64,000 bases of DNA from positions 16,107,501 through 16,171,500 of the forward strand of contig OX485805.1 of assembly GCA_950295325.1 (NCBI GenBank). The letters run 5' to 3'. This stretch comes from Polytrichum commune (Eukaryota > Streptophyta > Polytrichopsida > Polytrichales > Polytrichaceae). A model generated the notes under the pieces. That model saw only the letters and a list, made by a program, of their open reading frames with translations. It searched no databases and was not told the DNA's origin. Each line of letters opens with the position of its first letter. The first letter of the stretch is position 1. The position numbers and the translations under genes were made by a program. Below are positions 1 to 13,090 of the stretch, in pieces.

Positions 1-3000
1 CACCACAATCATGAGCTTTTGTAGGGACAACGTATGCCTATGCATCATCATGTGTTGACTAGACATGTACATAGTGCGGGGAGAATGGAATGTATGTCCT
101 TATACTTTATTGGGCAACCGGTGAAATGGAATGGAATGGAATGTCATCCTCCTAGTTTGTTTTATTATTCTATTTTATAGTGTAGCGGACCTGCCTTGAC
201 CGTGGCTATCTAGCCACTATGTGGAGCTCAAGTGGAGGAAACACACCCGGAGCTTTTCATGAAAGGCCATCTCAGACCAAAGAGGTGCAATCGGATGTTT
301 TGAAATTTGCGGTCACATTACATGAGCCGGCATTCTCAAAAGTTAAGTGACATGTGGCAAGTTCAAGAGTCCCCCCCCCCCCCCCTTGAAATCATTTTAA
401 AGAAATGGCAGTTTGGAGGAATACAAATCCATGTTCCCAGCGAATAGTTCACTATGGAGTAATCTCTTAGTTTTATTCACGAATAACGTGATGGTAGTTG
501 CCACCACCTAAAATGTTAGTTCTTGACCATGTGTGGTTGTAATGTGGCAATCCACATGGTCATGGCGAACATTTAACCAATAAGGTAGATGGGTTACATA
601 GTTACTCTCGGAATAACCCCTATGAAGGGTTCGATTGATTTCTTGATCAATTAACCTCTTGATTGTTGTAATTAAGAGTTCAAAAATAAATAATGAGGTT
701 GGTTGATTGATTTTAATGATAGAAATTAGCTTAGTTAGATGAAAACTTAAACTATGAATATAAAATAATTATTAATAATTTAGGTCCAAGACAAATGCGA
801 TGATTAGGAGTTATAAGGTGACTTTGAAGACCCAAAATGATTACACGCCAACACAATCAAATGAGTGGAGCTACTACGCTAAGTTGATTGGAGAATTGTT
901 ATATTTGACCCTTGATCTAGTAAGACACCCCTCAAGAAGGGATTATTTTGCTTCACGAGTCTCTTTTGACACAACTAAGTCAATGATGAATGAATTGTGG
1001 ATGAAAATTAACGAGGACTTAATCTTTGAATGGATTTTTTAAATAAAGAGACAGTGAACGAAGCTATACTTAGTCAAGTGAAACGTGGTGAGGCCAAACT
1101 CAAAGAAAAAGCTCACCCCCTATTGCTAGAAGCAATCCTTTAAAAAAATCACAACTTCAACTTCTACATTTCTTACTTCTCCAATTCCAAATTCTTATTT
1201 TTGTACTCGGATCTTAGGAAGCTAGAACCAACACTCTATCATCTCCCATATTGTTTTCAACCAACTCTACCCTTAAGTAAGACATGCAACTTAGTCATCT
1301 TTGTGAGTTTTAAATGATATTTTAATATTGTATAAGAGAAAGTGATGTGATATTCACTCCTTAAATAAAAGTCTTTTTACGTCAAGTTCTTTACATTTAC
1401 TTTAGTTGAAAATATTTGATTAGTGAATCATCTTAAGTCTGATAAAAACAACTCACTTCAAAACCTTACCACCTTTTATTTTTAAGTCCATTATGTATAG
1501 ATCTTTCATGTGTATATAGATCTTAAAGTTTTTCAGAAGATATATCCTTGTAGCAATTTAATTTTTTTTGTCTAGAAGTAACGGAAGATACCTTGAGACA
1601 AATACTTATAATTATATTAGATGTTAAGCATAATTAGGTGTATTTCAGTGATTAAACATATGATAAGGGTCTAAGTTACTTACTCCATGGTGATCAAGCT
1701 TAAATTAGACTTTAGATGCTTAGTAAGACTAATTAGATCCATTTCACTCCTTAAAAAATTTTGAATTTTAATCTAGTTATTTGTAACTAAAAAATAAGTG
1801 CAAACCCAACTTCGACTTCGAAACCAAGGGACACTTACTTTATCTCACAACCTACTTTTACAAGCATATAAAATATATAATTAGTACAAGGTGGTCAACA
1901 AATCCAAATCAAAGCCATAGCCACTTTCTTCATAATTTTTGGAGCTCATATGAATGTCTTAAGATAAACTTGTTCACGAAGGATCAATACACAAATGTAT
2001 ACATATGGTTTGTGTAGTAATGCTCACAATAATTATCTAGACATTTTAAAAGGGTTGTTGTTTTTGAGAATATCTTGTAAACATAGAATGAATTTATTTG
2101 GGTAGAATCATGTTTTCATATTTTTGTTATACATAAGTATAAAGTTTCAAAAAAAAATTTGCAACGATGAATTTCTCATATAGGTCAACTATTTGTCATG
2201 TGTGTCAATATTTTTAGTTATTGACAATAATCCTACACTACAAAAGTGTGGTGAACCTAACCTCGACAACACATTGCAACTAAACATTGAGTGGAGTGCT
2301 CAACCAAACCTCAAGCCTTTAGCCTTCCCCCCAAAACCCATTTTTTTTATATAATTTTCTTAATCTTAATTGCATTAGAGCTACTCTAACACCCCCTAAC
2401 CAATTTGTCAAGGTGAGGGAGAGACCAAATATGGCATTTTAGGTGCTTAGGAGTTGAAGGTCATTGCACCTATTATGAAATGTTACCTAAGGTAGACCCC
2501 TAAATCCCTAAGCCTATTTTCCTCAAAATTCAGCAAATTGGCATGGTTGCCTTTATAGTAAACCTGTGCGTAATCCAAGAAGACCATGGAAAATGATGAA
2601 TCTATCCATGAAGTTGTCATTGTCTTGGATAAAACCCTATTTTCTTTGAAAAAAATGAATTGTATGTATATTCATATCACTAAGATTTTAACCTCTTTGT
2701 GTTTGTGTGTGTGTGTGAGGGGGGGGGGGGCTCATTAAATCACATTTCCAAAGTTTTTGAAAGCTCTTGGTTCACATATTTTGAGTGATGGATTGGTTTG
2801 TAAATGAGGTGAGATTTGGTGTTGTACATCAAAAATTGGATCATGCACACTAAGAGCTTTGATTTAGGACTTTTGACTCAAGATGAGAAATTGGGAGGCC
2901 TTGCTTTGGCCATGGCCTTGTGCTTGACCTTAATGAAACATGACGTGTTTTCACATATGATAGAGGGAGAATATCAAAACCATGGTGATAGATGTTTGCA

Positions 3001-3949
3001 ATGGGACATAAATAGAATCATGTGAATTTTTAGAGCAATTGAGTTGATGCAGCTTTTTAGATCAAAATTTGACTTAATACACATGTAACTAGTGTATATT
3101 ATTTTTATTCTTCAAATTTGTTTGGAGATGATGTGAATGTCTTATTCATTCTCAAATTGAAGCTCTTCTTTTTTAATCACTAGAAGATCATACAAGTCCC
3201 CCTCAATTATGTTGATTGCTACACATGTAGTTCGATCTCTTAAACACATGTCTTTTTGGTGTTCATTTTTATATCCACACTCCGTCACATATCGCTCAAA
3301 TATAGACATCTTACTAAGATAAGTAATCAAACTAAGCTTGTTTACATGATAGTGGGTTTTTTAATAATATGTATGTATATATCAAAGTCTAAAACGTACA
3401 TGTGCAAAAAAACAAGATCATTCATTACATGTTATGTATAATTTAATTCAACACTTCATAAGCTATTTGCCATGTTTTAAACCTAGCAAGATGAATTGTC
3501 ATGTTCATCATTTGAAGTCAACAATAGGTTTTAGCTATTTATTGTTTAGGGTTTAAGGTTTATGTATAGTTTCTTTTTTGTTACAATCCTCTACATATGT
3601 CAACATCCAAAATTTATTTATAATAGTCCATGGTGCAAGCACGGTAAAGTGGACAATTTTCTCAAGATCCTTACATAGGTTTAAGTGAAAGTAATTCAAA
3701 AATATACACTTGTTTTAAATTTTGTGAAGAAAAACCCTACACATTTGAAAAGACATATTGATATAAAAATCCAATCGAGCTCGATTGCAAACATACACTA
3801 AGGTAAAAGTCATCTATGGAGCACATTAAGACACCTACAAGCTCGATATCTTATCCTTGTACATAGCCTTCAATCTAGGAAAGTCATAGGGAATAGTACT
3901 TCATGTTAAGTTAGGTGGAGACTTTTCTCTCCGCACCCACTTGTTGTAG
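1..3949. other. Gene-free AT-rich intergenic DNA
   Basis: No convincing gene was seen. The stretch holds a C homopolymer (371-385), a G run near 2720-2729 and an imperfect foldback at about 511-576, whose arms read AATGTTAGTTCTTGACCATG and a diverged complement. The piece near 1845-2030 resembles stretches near 15505-15660 and 19850-19990 (shared core TTTTTGGAGCTCA), so part of this region is an old dispersed repeat of unknown class. An 80-codon frame at 800-1042 has no recognisable domain. Confidence 0.5.
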
Positions 3950-4239
3950 GATACTTCAGATGATAATCGTGCCTTTCAGTGTGCAAGAGAAAGATATTTT
4001 TTATCATATTAATGGCAAGTATCATATTTTTACATTTTAGGATGTAAGAGAGAGATTTTCTTGAGCATACTAACAACAAGTGTTATTTTTGTACACTTTA
4101 GTCAACTTGTAGACCATCTTGTACATATGCATGTACCTCACAACATGAATGAACATACTCATGTGAAGATATTAGTAAGCGCATGTGAGCGCCAAATGTC
4201 ATGAGGTGACACTTATGGCGAAGTTGTTAATCATCAATG
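3950..4239 (-). mobile_element. Mariner-like MITE, family B, partial
   Basis: The reverse complement matches the better copies at 26570-26969 and 22681-23010 across the interior, including the stretch around GAGTATGTTC and the AAGTATCC end. The right end, in reverse complement CATTGATGATTAACAACTTC, keeps the family terminus and is followed by TA (4240-4241). The left terminus is not clear, so the copy is probably truncated or rearranged there. Confidence 0.5.
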
Positions 4240-4758
4240 TAACCTAGCATACGCCTCAAAATATGGTGTTATGGATAAGACACTAAATACCATTAATGGT
4301 GCACTCTACCTTGAGAAGTGTTTGCTTGACTTTGAGTCTCAAATGAAAGTTGAACTAAACATAAAAACTTTCTCCTTCTTGACAATTTCAGTGAACATAG
4401 TTGGGAACGAATTTTGAATCAATTGCTTATTACTAGGTGTGAGAAATGTTGGAAGCATATCGATGTGATCTCTGGCGGTACACTGACATCAAGTTCCACA
4501 TATACATCATTAGTATTTGCTTCTTATAATGTCAAGCTTGCAGGTGTCTTAATGTGCTCGATAGATGCTCTCAATTATCAATTGAAGTAAGGGATAATGA
4601 GTTTGCAATGACAACGAGTGCACAAAATTTTTTGCATTTTGAAGTTGAGTTAAATCTTAATCATCCAAATGTTCCCACTAAGTAAGATATCTTAAATGCT
4701 CTTAGTGCATTAGAGGTATGTGAAAACACAAAGGATGATTCGGGAATCAGTGCAGTGG

Positions 4759-4943
4759 TACACTACATTGTCGTATTAGTGTGGGTTACCATTTGGAGTT
4801 ACATTTTATGTGTTGCTAGAACTTTAAATTGACACTATCCTTTTTGACCAAGTAAGTTATGATAAGAATCATACGCTCAATAAAATGTTATAGCAATGCA
4901 TAACTCCAAATAGTAACCCACACTGAGAGGACGATTTAGTGTA
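4759..4943. mobile_element. Short foldback MITE
   Basis: Two arms of about 43 bp face each other around a spacer of roughly 100 bp. The left arm starts TACACTACATTGTCG and ends ATTTGGAGTTA; the right arm is the diverged complement and ends TAGTGTA. If the outer TA is the target duplication, the element starts CACTA, like families A and B, and is a small TA-inserting element. No coding capacity. Confidence 0.6.
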
Positions 4944-5672
4944 GTTCATGAATTTTCATTTTGTCAAGCACATGAAGCAACGGCAACCCAATCTATAATT
5001 CTGGAACAACAAAACAATGTTTGTGAACTTAGGAAAAAGCTCTTGTCTTTAAGACATCCACCATTATTTTTTCTTGTATTCAAGAGTCTCTACAAACACC
5101 AAAAGACTCTTATTTTGACCACTAAGTAAGTGTAAGTTTATTTATTTATGAATACATGTGACAATACTTCACAGGTGTTACTAATTACTCAATTTTGACC
5201 ATGTATTATTACTCTCATAAGTGTTATTTTAAGCATTTTCCAACACACTCTTATACTCCCGAGAGGTAACACTTATAGAGGGTAGACTATACAAAGTTGA
5301 TGACTTGTTGATTTAGTAGAGCATGATGAGCGCCGGACAACCGGGGCTTTGCTTCAACCACCGTATTGCCACCTTGCACAAGTAATCATCAAAGGGATAC
5401 TATGTTATAAATTGGGTTTACAACTCGTGGTGCATCAAGGATCCGAAGGAGAGCCTCGACAATTGTGCCATAAGGGGCCAATGCAATGTCACCCATGATC
5501 CCATCACCATGTGCTTACCAATCGTGTAAGCCCACATGCACTCATGTGCTCAATAAGCGAGTCTTTGTGTCATGATGATTAACTTACTCGTAGGAGTGTT
5601 CCTCGAGGAATTCACTTGATTAACCTCAATGTACATGCCAAATACTGCCTTTGTCCATGTGGTGCATACTTA

Positions 5673-6137
5673 GGCCCTTTTTACACTAGAGCAATAGACA
5701 AGTTTTGTGATTGGTCGAGAAGCCGGAGATGGTCCAAGTTCACTTTACACTGGACTTAGAAGGCTTGAGAGACCAGAGAATATACAAATAGATGAAATAT
5801 CTACATGGTGTTTTCCATAGCAACGAATGGATAATGTTGCATGGTTTACTAGATATTGGGTAAGGTTTGTTGAAAGAGGTGCGTAAAGCACAAAACTAGG
5901 GGCCATGGCAATCAATTAAATTGTCATTGGTTTCTAGAAATATTACATTGTCATGGGGATCTAAACGCAAGAATATGTTGCGGTCCTTCAACATGGTCCA
6001 CTTTCACTTCACACTGAGCTCGAGGACCCTTTGATTGCAAAATTGAATTTGCATTTCCCACAGTACGACCTTCGGATGGTTATCAAATGCCCTTAGATTT
6101 TCATGAACACAACTCTTGGTTTGTGTGTAAAGGGGTC
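5673..6137. mobile_element. Harbinger-type MITE, family H2
   Basis: A 465-bp element flanked by TTA on both sides (5670-5672 and 6138-6140), the target duplication used by PIF/Harbinger elements. Its termini start GGCCCTTTTTACAC and end GTGTAAAGGGGTC, an imperfect inverted repeat. The right-hand 250 bp matches 28432-28868 and, inverted, 59156-59335. There is no transposase frame, so it is non-autonomous. Confidence 0.75.
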
Positions 6138-6140
6138 TTA

Positions 6141-7099
6141 GGCTCGTTTACAGTAGCGATCACAAACCATGACCACTACATTCTGAATTTCTCTCATTGG
6201 TTGAGAAACGAGTGGCGATCACACTTTGTTTTACAAAAATCGCCATAAATTAGGGTGTCCATTCATGATATATACAAGATAGTGACATTGAATCTTACAT
6301 GTCCAAAAATGGATAATGTTATGTGGTCACCCATATTTTGTGATGAGAACACCCAAATGACTTGTCTTATATAGAATATGAAGATAGCCATGTTGTACAA
6401 TTATTTTTAATATCTATCATCAAATATTATTTATATTTGAACATATTTTTAGTGATCTTTCTTTCTTATTTTCATTAAAAAGATTACATCTTGGTTTTAA
6501 CGTTGCTTTACACTATATCTTGTGGCAAAGGCTTTTAAAAAATGATTTAGGTTTTCTCATGATCATGTCTCTTGACCATCAACCATGACCACGAGAATTC
6601 TTTCATCATTTAGTCTCATGGTCCCTATGAACAAACACTCGACTCATACAACAAAGGCTTTTTATTCACTCAATCTAAGGACCAAAGATTTATAAGACCA
6701 CCCATAAACACACCCATTACAAACAAACCTAAGATACAAAGCCCAAGGTGACAAATCACATGTATCTAACCAAATTGGCCACTACTAACTACCATACCAT
6801 CATCCATAACATAATGGATATGGGAAATATTTGCACATACCTCACCGCACCCCATGATCAAGTTCCTACAATTGCTACCCCAAGAATTTGCAACCGAAAT
6901 ATTGCGGCTCACCCATCGATATATCACAATCTTCCCCCGGAAAAAATGCAAAAGACATAATCCACACAACAACCATTACACATTATACTGAACAACACTA
7001 ACAAGCTCACATTCATGCCGGTACCTTGCTACAAGCATTACTTTTTTCTTTTCTTTCTACCGAACAACACTAAAAACCCTAATTAAATCCTTACAAATC
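6141..7099. other. Intergenic DNA downstream of the LINE
   Basis: No gene seen. A stretch at 6141-6260 and another near 6550-6640 have Harbinger-like motifs (CATGACCACGAGAA, also near 20145). From about 6690 to 7090 the plus strand turns A/C-rich and carries a 70-codon frame with no recognised domain. It may be the 3' tail of the neighbouring LINE or an unrelated insertion. Confidence 0.35.
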
Positions 7100-7762
7100 A
7101 CAAACCCATTGGATTGCAGCCTAATATGGGTTGGGTGGCAATGTGGTGGAAGGGGGTGATCGAGATATATGGTTCTTGTGCTCCTTGTTTGGCTAGCTTG
7201 TTTACCTCATCACATCCAAGTAAATTTGGTTATGCTATGACTTTTTGGGTAGTGGTATTGTGGGTGGAAAGTTATTGACTTTATAATGTGGGCTATGAGA
7301 AGCTTGCCGGGATGGTTATATTGGGAGGAGGGATGTCTAATGTGGTTTGGGAGTGGATATATACTATTGAGGTTGTCCATGAACATGATTGTGTCCATTG
7401 TGATTATTTTGGTGTATTCAATTACTAATAGTAGTGTGCATAATATGGCTTTTAGGATGTTTGCGTATTCAGGGAGTTTAGCAATATCTTTTTAATGTAG
7501 TTGCCAATTTCTTGTTTGCATAGGGTGTGAATGAGCCATCCATGTAATATGATTGGGCTGGCGGGTAGAGTATGGGGAGGATATTTACGGGAAGAGGGGG
7601 TACTATTGGGTGGGGGCGCAATGGAGTGCCATTTTTGTTTTTGAGATTTTGGTTGTGTGTGTGGGGGGGGCGGGGGGGTCGTGCTTACAGTAAGCATTGT
7701 GGGTGGTAGTGATTTTAGAAATATAGGTATGTGGTGTTGGTGTGGTGTGTGTGATATGAGTA
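7100..7762 (-). pseudogene. LINE RNase H domain remnant
   Basis: Minus-strand translation gives fragments typical of LINE RNase H. NYIKKILLNSLN lies near 7520-7470. HPSSQYNHPGKLLIAHII lies near 7330-7270. DEVNKLAKQGAQEP, near 7190-7150, matches the end of the fold where ...ADKLAKQGA is usual. The frame shifts between these pieces. The pogo insertion at 7763 separates this part from the post-RT region. Confidence 0.7.
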
Positions 7763-9229
7763 CACCCTAACCTTGATAATATCACACTTGTTAATAGAAC
7801 ACCTTGATATTGTCACCTAAAAGTTTGAAACCGATTTCCATAGTGTAAAACTCCCTCGTTATTATCACTATCACCCTTGATAATGTCACATTTTTTTTTC
7901 AAAATTTGTAGTGTAAGTGTGATAATAACAAGTGACATGGATGAAAAAAGGCCGGATGGACAACAAATTCTATGGATGACGTCGGCATCTTCACCTGCTT
8001 CCGCTTGAATCTTGGGTTCTTGAATCTTGAATCTCATGTGCCGAAGAAGCAACGGTTTCTCTCGCATATCAACTTCTCGCAGCTCCGCCTACATCGTATG
8101 CTCTCTCCTCTCGCCGCTCCACACACCGCAGATTTGCATTATTATGGATAATGCAGGAAGCTATGATATTCATGGTGAGGTCAAGAAAGTTATAGATGGG
8201 TTTAATGCTTTTGTACTCTCCCATGTCACCATCTTGTTCCTTCCACCAAATGTGACTTCAGTTGTTCAGCCTTTGGATCAAGGAGTGATTGCAGCATTCA
8301 AAATGTGCTATAAGCGCAAGCTTGTTGCCTGGACTTTGCAACAAATTGATAACAACTCAAATGAAGATTTGGGGAAATTGAATGTTGATGTATTTCAAGC
8401 TATGCTATGGTGTGTGGCGGCATGGCATGAATTAGATGATCAAACCATTAGAAATTGTTGGAGAAAGTCCGCCATATTGCCTGCAGAGTGGAATGCAGAT
8501 ATAAACAATCTTGATGAACGTATGAAGTCCAAAATGGAGGAAGCAACTTTGGAATTGGGTAGACTCATCGCCGCATTAAATTTGGGTTTGGATGTTGAAG
8601 GCAAGCCTGTAGAAATGCTTTGTCCTTTGGAGTACATAAACATGGAAGGTGAAGATGATTTTGAGGTGGAATTTTCTACTGAGGAGCTTGTGCAATTAGT
8701 GCAAGATGGCGAACAAGATCTTGATTCCATGGAAGTGGACCCATTGATTGTTGATAGCAGTGATGATGAGTCTAAAGTAGTGAAGCTAAGCGATGCACAA
8801 AAATATGCTAAAGATGTTTTGAATTTTATGGCTAGCCAAGGTTCTCAGATTTTCAGCACTCATGAGTTGTTAGAAATGGAAAAAATCCATGACAAACTCA
8901 TTAGAATTGGTGTTGCACATTTAACATCAACAAAACAATGTAACATTAGAAGCTTCTTTGTCTCTAGTGAGAGGTCTTTACCTGATCTCAATGACACATT
9001 ATGATGTGCTCTTGTTGTTATTCACAATTTTGTATTAGATTTTACATTCAAAAACATTGAAGTCTCGTATTTGTTATTTTAAAAAAATTGTAATTATATT
9101 TTGATTTTCTACATATATTTTGATAACATCACATTATGCACAAAATGTGACATTATCAAGTATGTCACACCTTGTTTATATCACATTTTTTGGTGAAACG
9201 GAGGGTGTGACATTATCAAGGTTAGGGTG
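7763..9229 (+). mobile_element. Pogo/Tigger-type DNA transposon, internally deleted
   Basis: A 1,467-bp element with TA on both sides (7761-7762 and 9230-9231) and terminal inverted repeats of about 25 bp (CACCCTAACCTTGATAATRT; the right end is the complement with one mismatch). The motif CTTGATAATGTCAC recurs just inside both ends (near 7875 and 9140), as expected for subterminal transposase sites. The interior keeps the C-terminal half of a DDE_1 transposase but has lost the N-terminal DNA-binding part, so it needs transposase from elsewhere. It lies inside the minus-strand LINE. Confidence 0.9.
8027..9004 (+). pseudogene. Pogo/Tigger transposase, C-terminal part (DDE_1)
   Basis: Open frame of 325 codons. 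From about residue 38 it reads as the second half of a DDE_1 transposase. IIMDNAGS carries the second catalytic Asp (residue 41), and LPPNVTSVVQPLDQG carries the third (residue 84), with the usual spacing of about 42. The C-terminal 150 residues are acidic, as in plant Tigger-like proteins. The first catalytic Asp and the CENP-B-type helix-turn-helix are missing. Residues 1-37 look like former 5' leader read through after the deletion, so the annotated ATG is probably not a natural start. The conserved part has no stop, so the copy is fairly recent or under weak constraint. It cannot be a complete transposase. Confidence 0.85.
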
Positions 9230-11285
9230 TAGTGTGGAAGTGAAGGATGGTTATTTAGTGTAGCATAGTTTGGGGAGGGTTGGTGATGTGTTGTATTGAT
9301 TTGGGAGGGGAGCTATTGTGAGGATGGGGGTTATGTCTAATTGTTGGAGGTGTTAAGTGTGTAATGAGACCAATCATCATGTGTGATGGTAATTATAGTG
9401 TTGGAAATTGGACTCATTTAAGCTGCTAAATGGGCCCATGTTATGACTTTGTGGATGGTGATTAGGTCAATTATGTGGGCGAGTCCATGTCCTTGCCATT
9501 GGTGGAGAAGGTTTGTCCTAGTGAGCCAAGGACTTGGTCTCTAGTGTGTGGGGAGTGGTGTTGAGTAAATTGTGTGGGGCAAGTGAGTGGGCTAAAGAAG
9601 TACGAGTGCATGAGGTGGAAGTTTTGATAAGGATGGTTAGTAACTTTGGAGGGAGAGCATGATGGTTGTGGGTGAGATGGATATAGGTTGGGTTTCAGAG
9701 AGGTAGTGGTTTTTTGTATTTGTTGATCAATAAGAAAACCTTCATTGCAAAGTCATGTGGGGGTGGGGACATGCTTTGCATGTGTGTGTTGATGTGGTTT
9801 GTATATATTTCCCAAAACCACATGAGTCATTCTAGCGGGATGGTTGATTAGAGGTGGCCTTTATTGTGACGAATTTGGGCAAGGGAAGGATGGATTTGAA
9901 TCATGGGGCATTAGTGCTAAGTATTTTTTTTATCTAAGTTGCACTTTTGGGTTTGTACAAAAAGGTGGGGTATAAATAGGTTTGGGTGAATGTAGTGTCT
10001 ATCTTTGGACTATGTCATTATTATGATGTTTAGGAGTTTTTGTCTCATGCATTGGTATTTGAATTGAGCTAATTTGGTATCTGGACTAGGCTAATTTGGT
10101 GATGAGTAGAGAATTGTGGTGATATATTAGTTGATTTGGGTTTAGGAGTGGTGTTCAAGATTTTCATTTTGTATACATGTTGTTGGAGGAGTGCCAATGT
10201 CATTTGAATGCATGTGTGCATTTTTACGCTCCCCGAATAATTTCCTTAAGGATGGCTTAAAGATGGAGATATGTGTGATAGGGACACTAAACCGTATAGT
10301 GGAGGTTGTATGCCTTGGAGAGGGGTCTAAGGGTGGAGGTGGGTTGATACATCTGGGGTTGAGAGCGGGTTGTAGTGAGTTATTGGTAGGCAAGTGGTTG
10401 TGGTTTGGAGTACAACTATCTTTTATTATTTTGGGATTGGTGTGGTATTTTTGTTGAAATTCTAGGAGTATATGGATATAGGTCTTTGTGGGGTCTTGTA
10501 GTTGGGGTAGTATAGTGACATTAAATGTGGCTAATTTTTTGAGGGATTTTGTTGTGATGGCTTTTTGGTCGGAGCGAAAGATGGTGAAGAATGGGCTTCT
10601 GTACCAATCATCATGGAGTGGTGAGTTATTGTTGGGGAATGTGGTGTTCCTTGAGTCAATGTGGATGTTGGATTTCTTTTTCCAATACGTATAGGAATCG
10701 AGTTGTTGGTAACCTTGAGCATGCTTGGTAGTTTAGCAATTGTAGATATTCAGTGCCACCATATTTTGGTGACTATGAAATTTTACTAGTCCTTGGTATA
10801 TTTTCCCTACTAGACATGGGTCATTGAGTTTCTATGTAAGTTTCCTTAGTGCGTTGGCATATATTGGGAGGAGGGAGAATGCTTCAATGCCAAATGTTTC
10901 CTTTGGGAGCTAGGTGAAGGTATTTGGGGCACTTTGGGAAGTTTATGAATAGTTCTAGTGAGTTTGATGAGAAGTTTGTCCATTCTTCAAATATCTTGTA
11001 CGGAGAAAGGGACACCATAGAGAGCATATGCTATATTGGGCATATGAATGTGTTCAATATTTTGATTTTTTGTTGTTATGGTGAGGCCGGTGATAAGAGC
11101 AGGGCATTGCTTTGTTTTTATTTTTCTATAATGATTTCTTTTTGGATGGACCATTTGAGAGATGGGACTAGTTTACTGCCTAGACATGTATAAGGTTCGG
11201 TTCCTGATAGGGTTGGGTAGTTGCTCGTTTCATAGTTGATGTTTTGGGATTGAGGTGAGGTGTGAAGGCTAGAGGTTGTAGTTTT
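9230..11285 (-). pseudogene. LINE post-RT region remnant
   Basis: Minus-strand pieces match the segment between RT and RNase H of this LINE type. NIAYALYGVPFSV lies near 11050-11010. KETFGIEAFSLLPIYANALR lies near 10910-10850. KIYQGLVKFHSHQNM lies near 10790-10750. Several frames are needed to follow the domain. It abuts the hAT-type insertion at 11294 (through its duplicated target) and the pogo element at 9229. Confidence 0.65.
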
Positions 11286-11293
11286 GATTTATT

Positions 11294-12697
11294 CATAGGG
11301 AGTGGACTCTTCCTTGAAAACTTAAATGACATGTGTGGGTTGCTATGAATTTGAACCCCCTACATATGAGAAGTTTCTAAAGAAAAAAAAATGTACACAT
11401 ACTAATGACATCCTAGGAAATGGACTCATGTATTTGCACTAATTGTTTCATTGTAATGTAATAAATGCCTCCACCACATATACAAAAAAAACATTTAATT
11501 TTAAGAAAACCTTTTTTACATATGAAATCCATTCTTTCTTTCCAATGAGAAAGTCATTGAACTTTTTATTTATTTATTTCATCTATAGCATGCAATTCAA
11601 TAATTGCACCAAGCAAACAAAGACAAGAGTACAATAACTTAGCCACATTCTAGAGAGCAAAACTAAAGGGAGCCCCTGAGCGCTCCAAGAGCCTCAAGCT
11701 TGTAAAAATCAAGACCCTAAATGCAAACCCCAACAAGAATGGACAATGTAGTCATTCATGACTATTACCATATGACAACAACGGATGATTAGGTGAATTG
11801 GATGAAACTAAGACATCTATTGTCAATTTACCTCTAAACCCAAGGCCCCTTTTGTACATCTACCTTTACATCAAAATTCTCAATAATCCTTTTAAGTGTA
11901 CACACTAGAGAAAATTAATACCTCTTCGTTATGTATACTACAATAGGTTGATAGCATGTAGGGCAAAAAATAATTTGAAAATATAAAACCTAGTTTTTTT
12001 GGAATCATTGGGCCAATTAGCCTAAATGAATAGAAAGGTAATCATCAAAATATCTAAATGTAAGGAAATGTGTTGAGTTGGAACAACACAGTTCAAAGTC
12101 AATACCTCACATGCACTAACGACACAACTTGTCAAATGCATACACTGTGGCTTTCACATGAAGTCTAATTGGCATTTACATGGAATCTACTTGGCATTCA
12201 CATGTTAGGTAGTCAACCTCTCGAATTCAAAAATGTAAAACGAGGTATGAAACATATGACTAATTTTCTTCTCCCTCTTAGCCATATTTTCAAATTTTCA
12301 AATAACTTTTACCAAACATGAGCACAAAATAATAATAAGATTATTTTTCATAACACTAATTAGCAGTCTAAGACGGCTTAACCTAAACCCTAAAGGTTAG
12401 TATCGAGTACTTAGCCATCATGAATGAATGAAAAATAAGTTATAATACTTGTAAGTATATGTAGGATATGTTATGTGTCTATATCTATATATATAGATAT
12501 ATAGATATATCCACATATTTGCCTAATTTTTCATAAATGTTTTTATAGACCGCCTAAGCCTTTTTTGCAATCAATTAATTAATGGGCATTTTTTGTCCAA
12601 CTTGCTTTCAATTTACGTATGTATGCTAATGCCTCAAACAATACATGTCTTTCACTCGCATTAGTTCATGCATGTTATGAGGAGTCCACCCCTCAAG
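11294..12697. mobile_element. hAT-type non-autonomous element F1
   Basis: A 1,404-bp element bounded by a perfect 8-bp duplication GATTTATT (11286-11293 and 12698-12705). Its ends are imperfect inverted repeats (CATAGGGAGTGGACTC at the left; complement of CTTGAGGGGTGGACTC at the right). An 8-bp duplication with such termini points to hAT. Deleting the element and one duplication joins the LINE reading frame exactly (CSNKS to KLQPLA). No transposase is visible. A relative lies at 54006-56919, and each copy has a middle section the other lacks. A TATAGA-rich palindromic low-complexity patch lies at about 12480-12512. Confidence 0.85.
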
Positions 12698-13090
12698 GAT
12701 TTATTGGAGCATCTTGTTACAAGGCATTTTTTTACGCCTAGGTTCATGTATGCCCAATCTAAGAATTGTATGAGTTTGTATAGTTGGATGTGTTGGATGT
12801 AATATGTGAGTATAGCAAGATCATTTGTGTAGGTTGTGGTCATTATTGTATTGGTTGACATATCATAGTTGGCCCTATTAAAAAATTTCCAACCATATTA
12901 ATAGTGCTTTTAAAAATATAATGAAAACCTATGGGATGAGGGTGTATCCTTGGATAGTGCCTGGGCTAATTTTGTATGGGTGGGGTTGTTGTGAACTGGA
13001 TGCCTCTGAAAGAGGTAGAGAAATACGAACATATGTTTTTCACTAGGGTGACGTTGTCTACAGGGTAGCCTAGGACTTCCATGATGGCTA

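Noticed and set aside
800-1042. 80-codon frame as a small gene
   Set aside because: No domain, promoter or splice context, and it sits in decayed repeat DNA.
8027-8137. First 37 residues of the pogo frame as transposase N-terminus
   Set aside because: They do not resemble the CENP-B-type helix-turn-helix or DDE region and read like former 5' leader joined by the internal deletion.
7140-11250. G/T-rich strand as a satellite or G-quadruplex region
   Set aside because: The bias is explained by an A/C-rich LINE sense strand on the other strand, with RNase H and post-RT motifs in translation.
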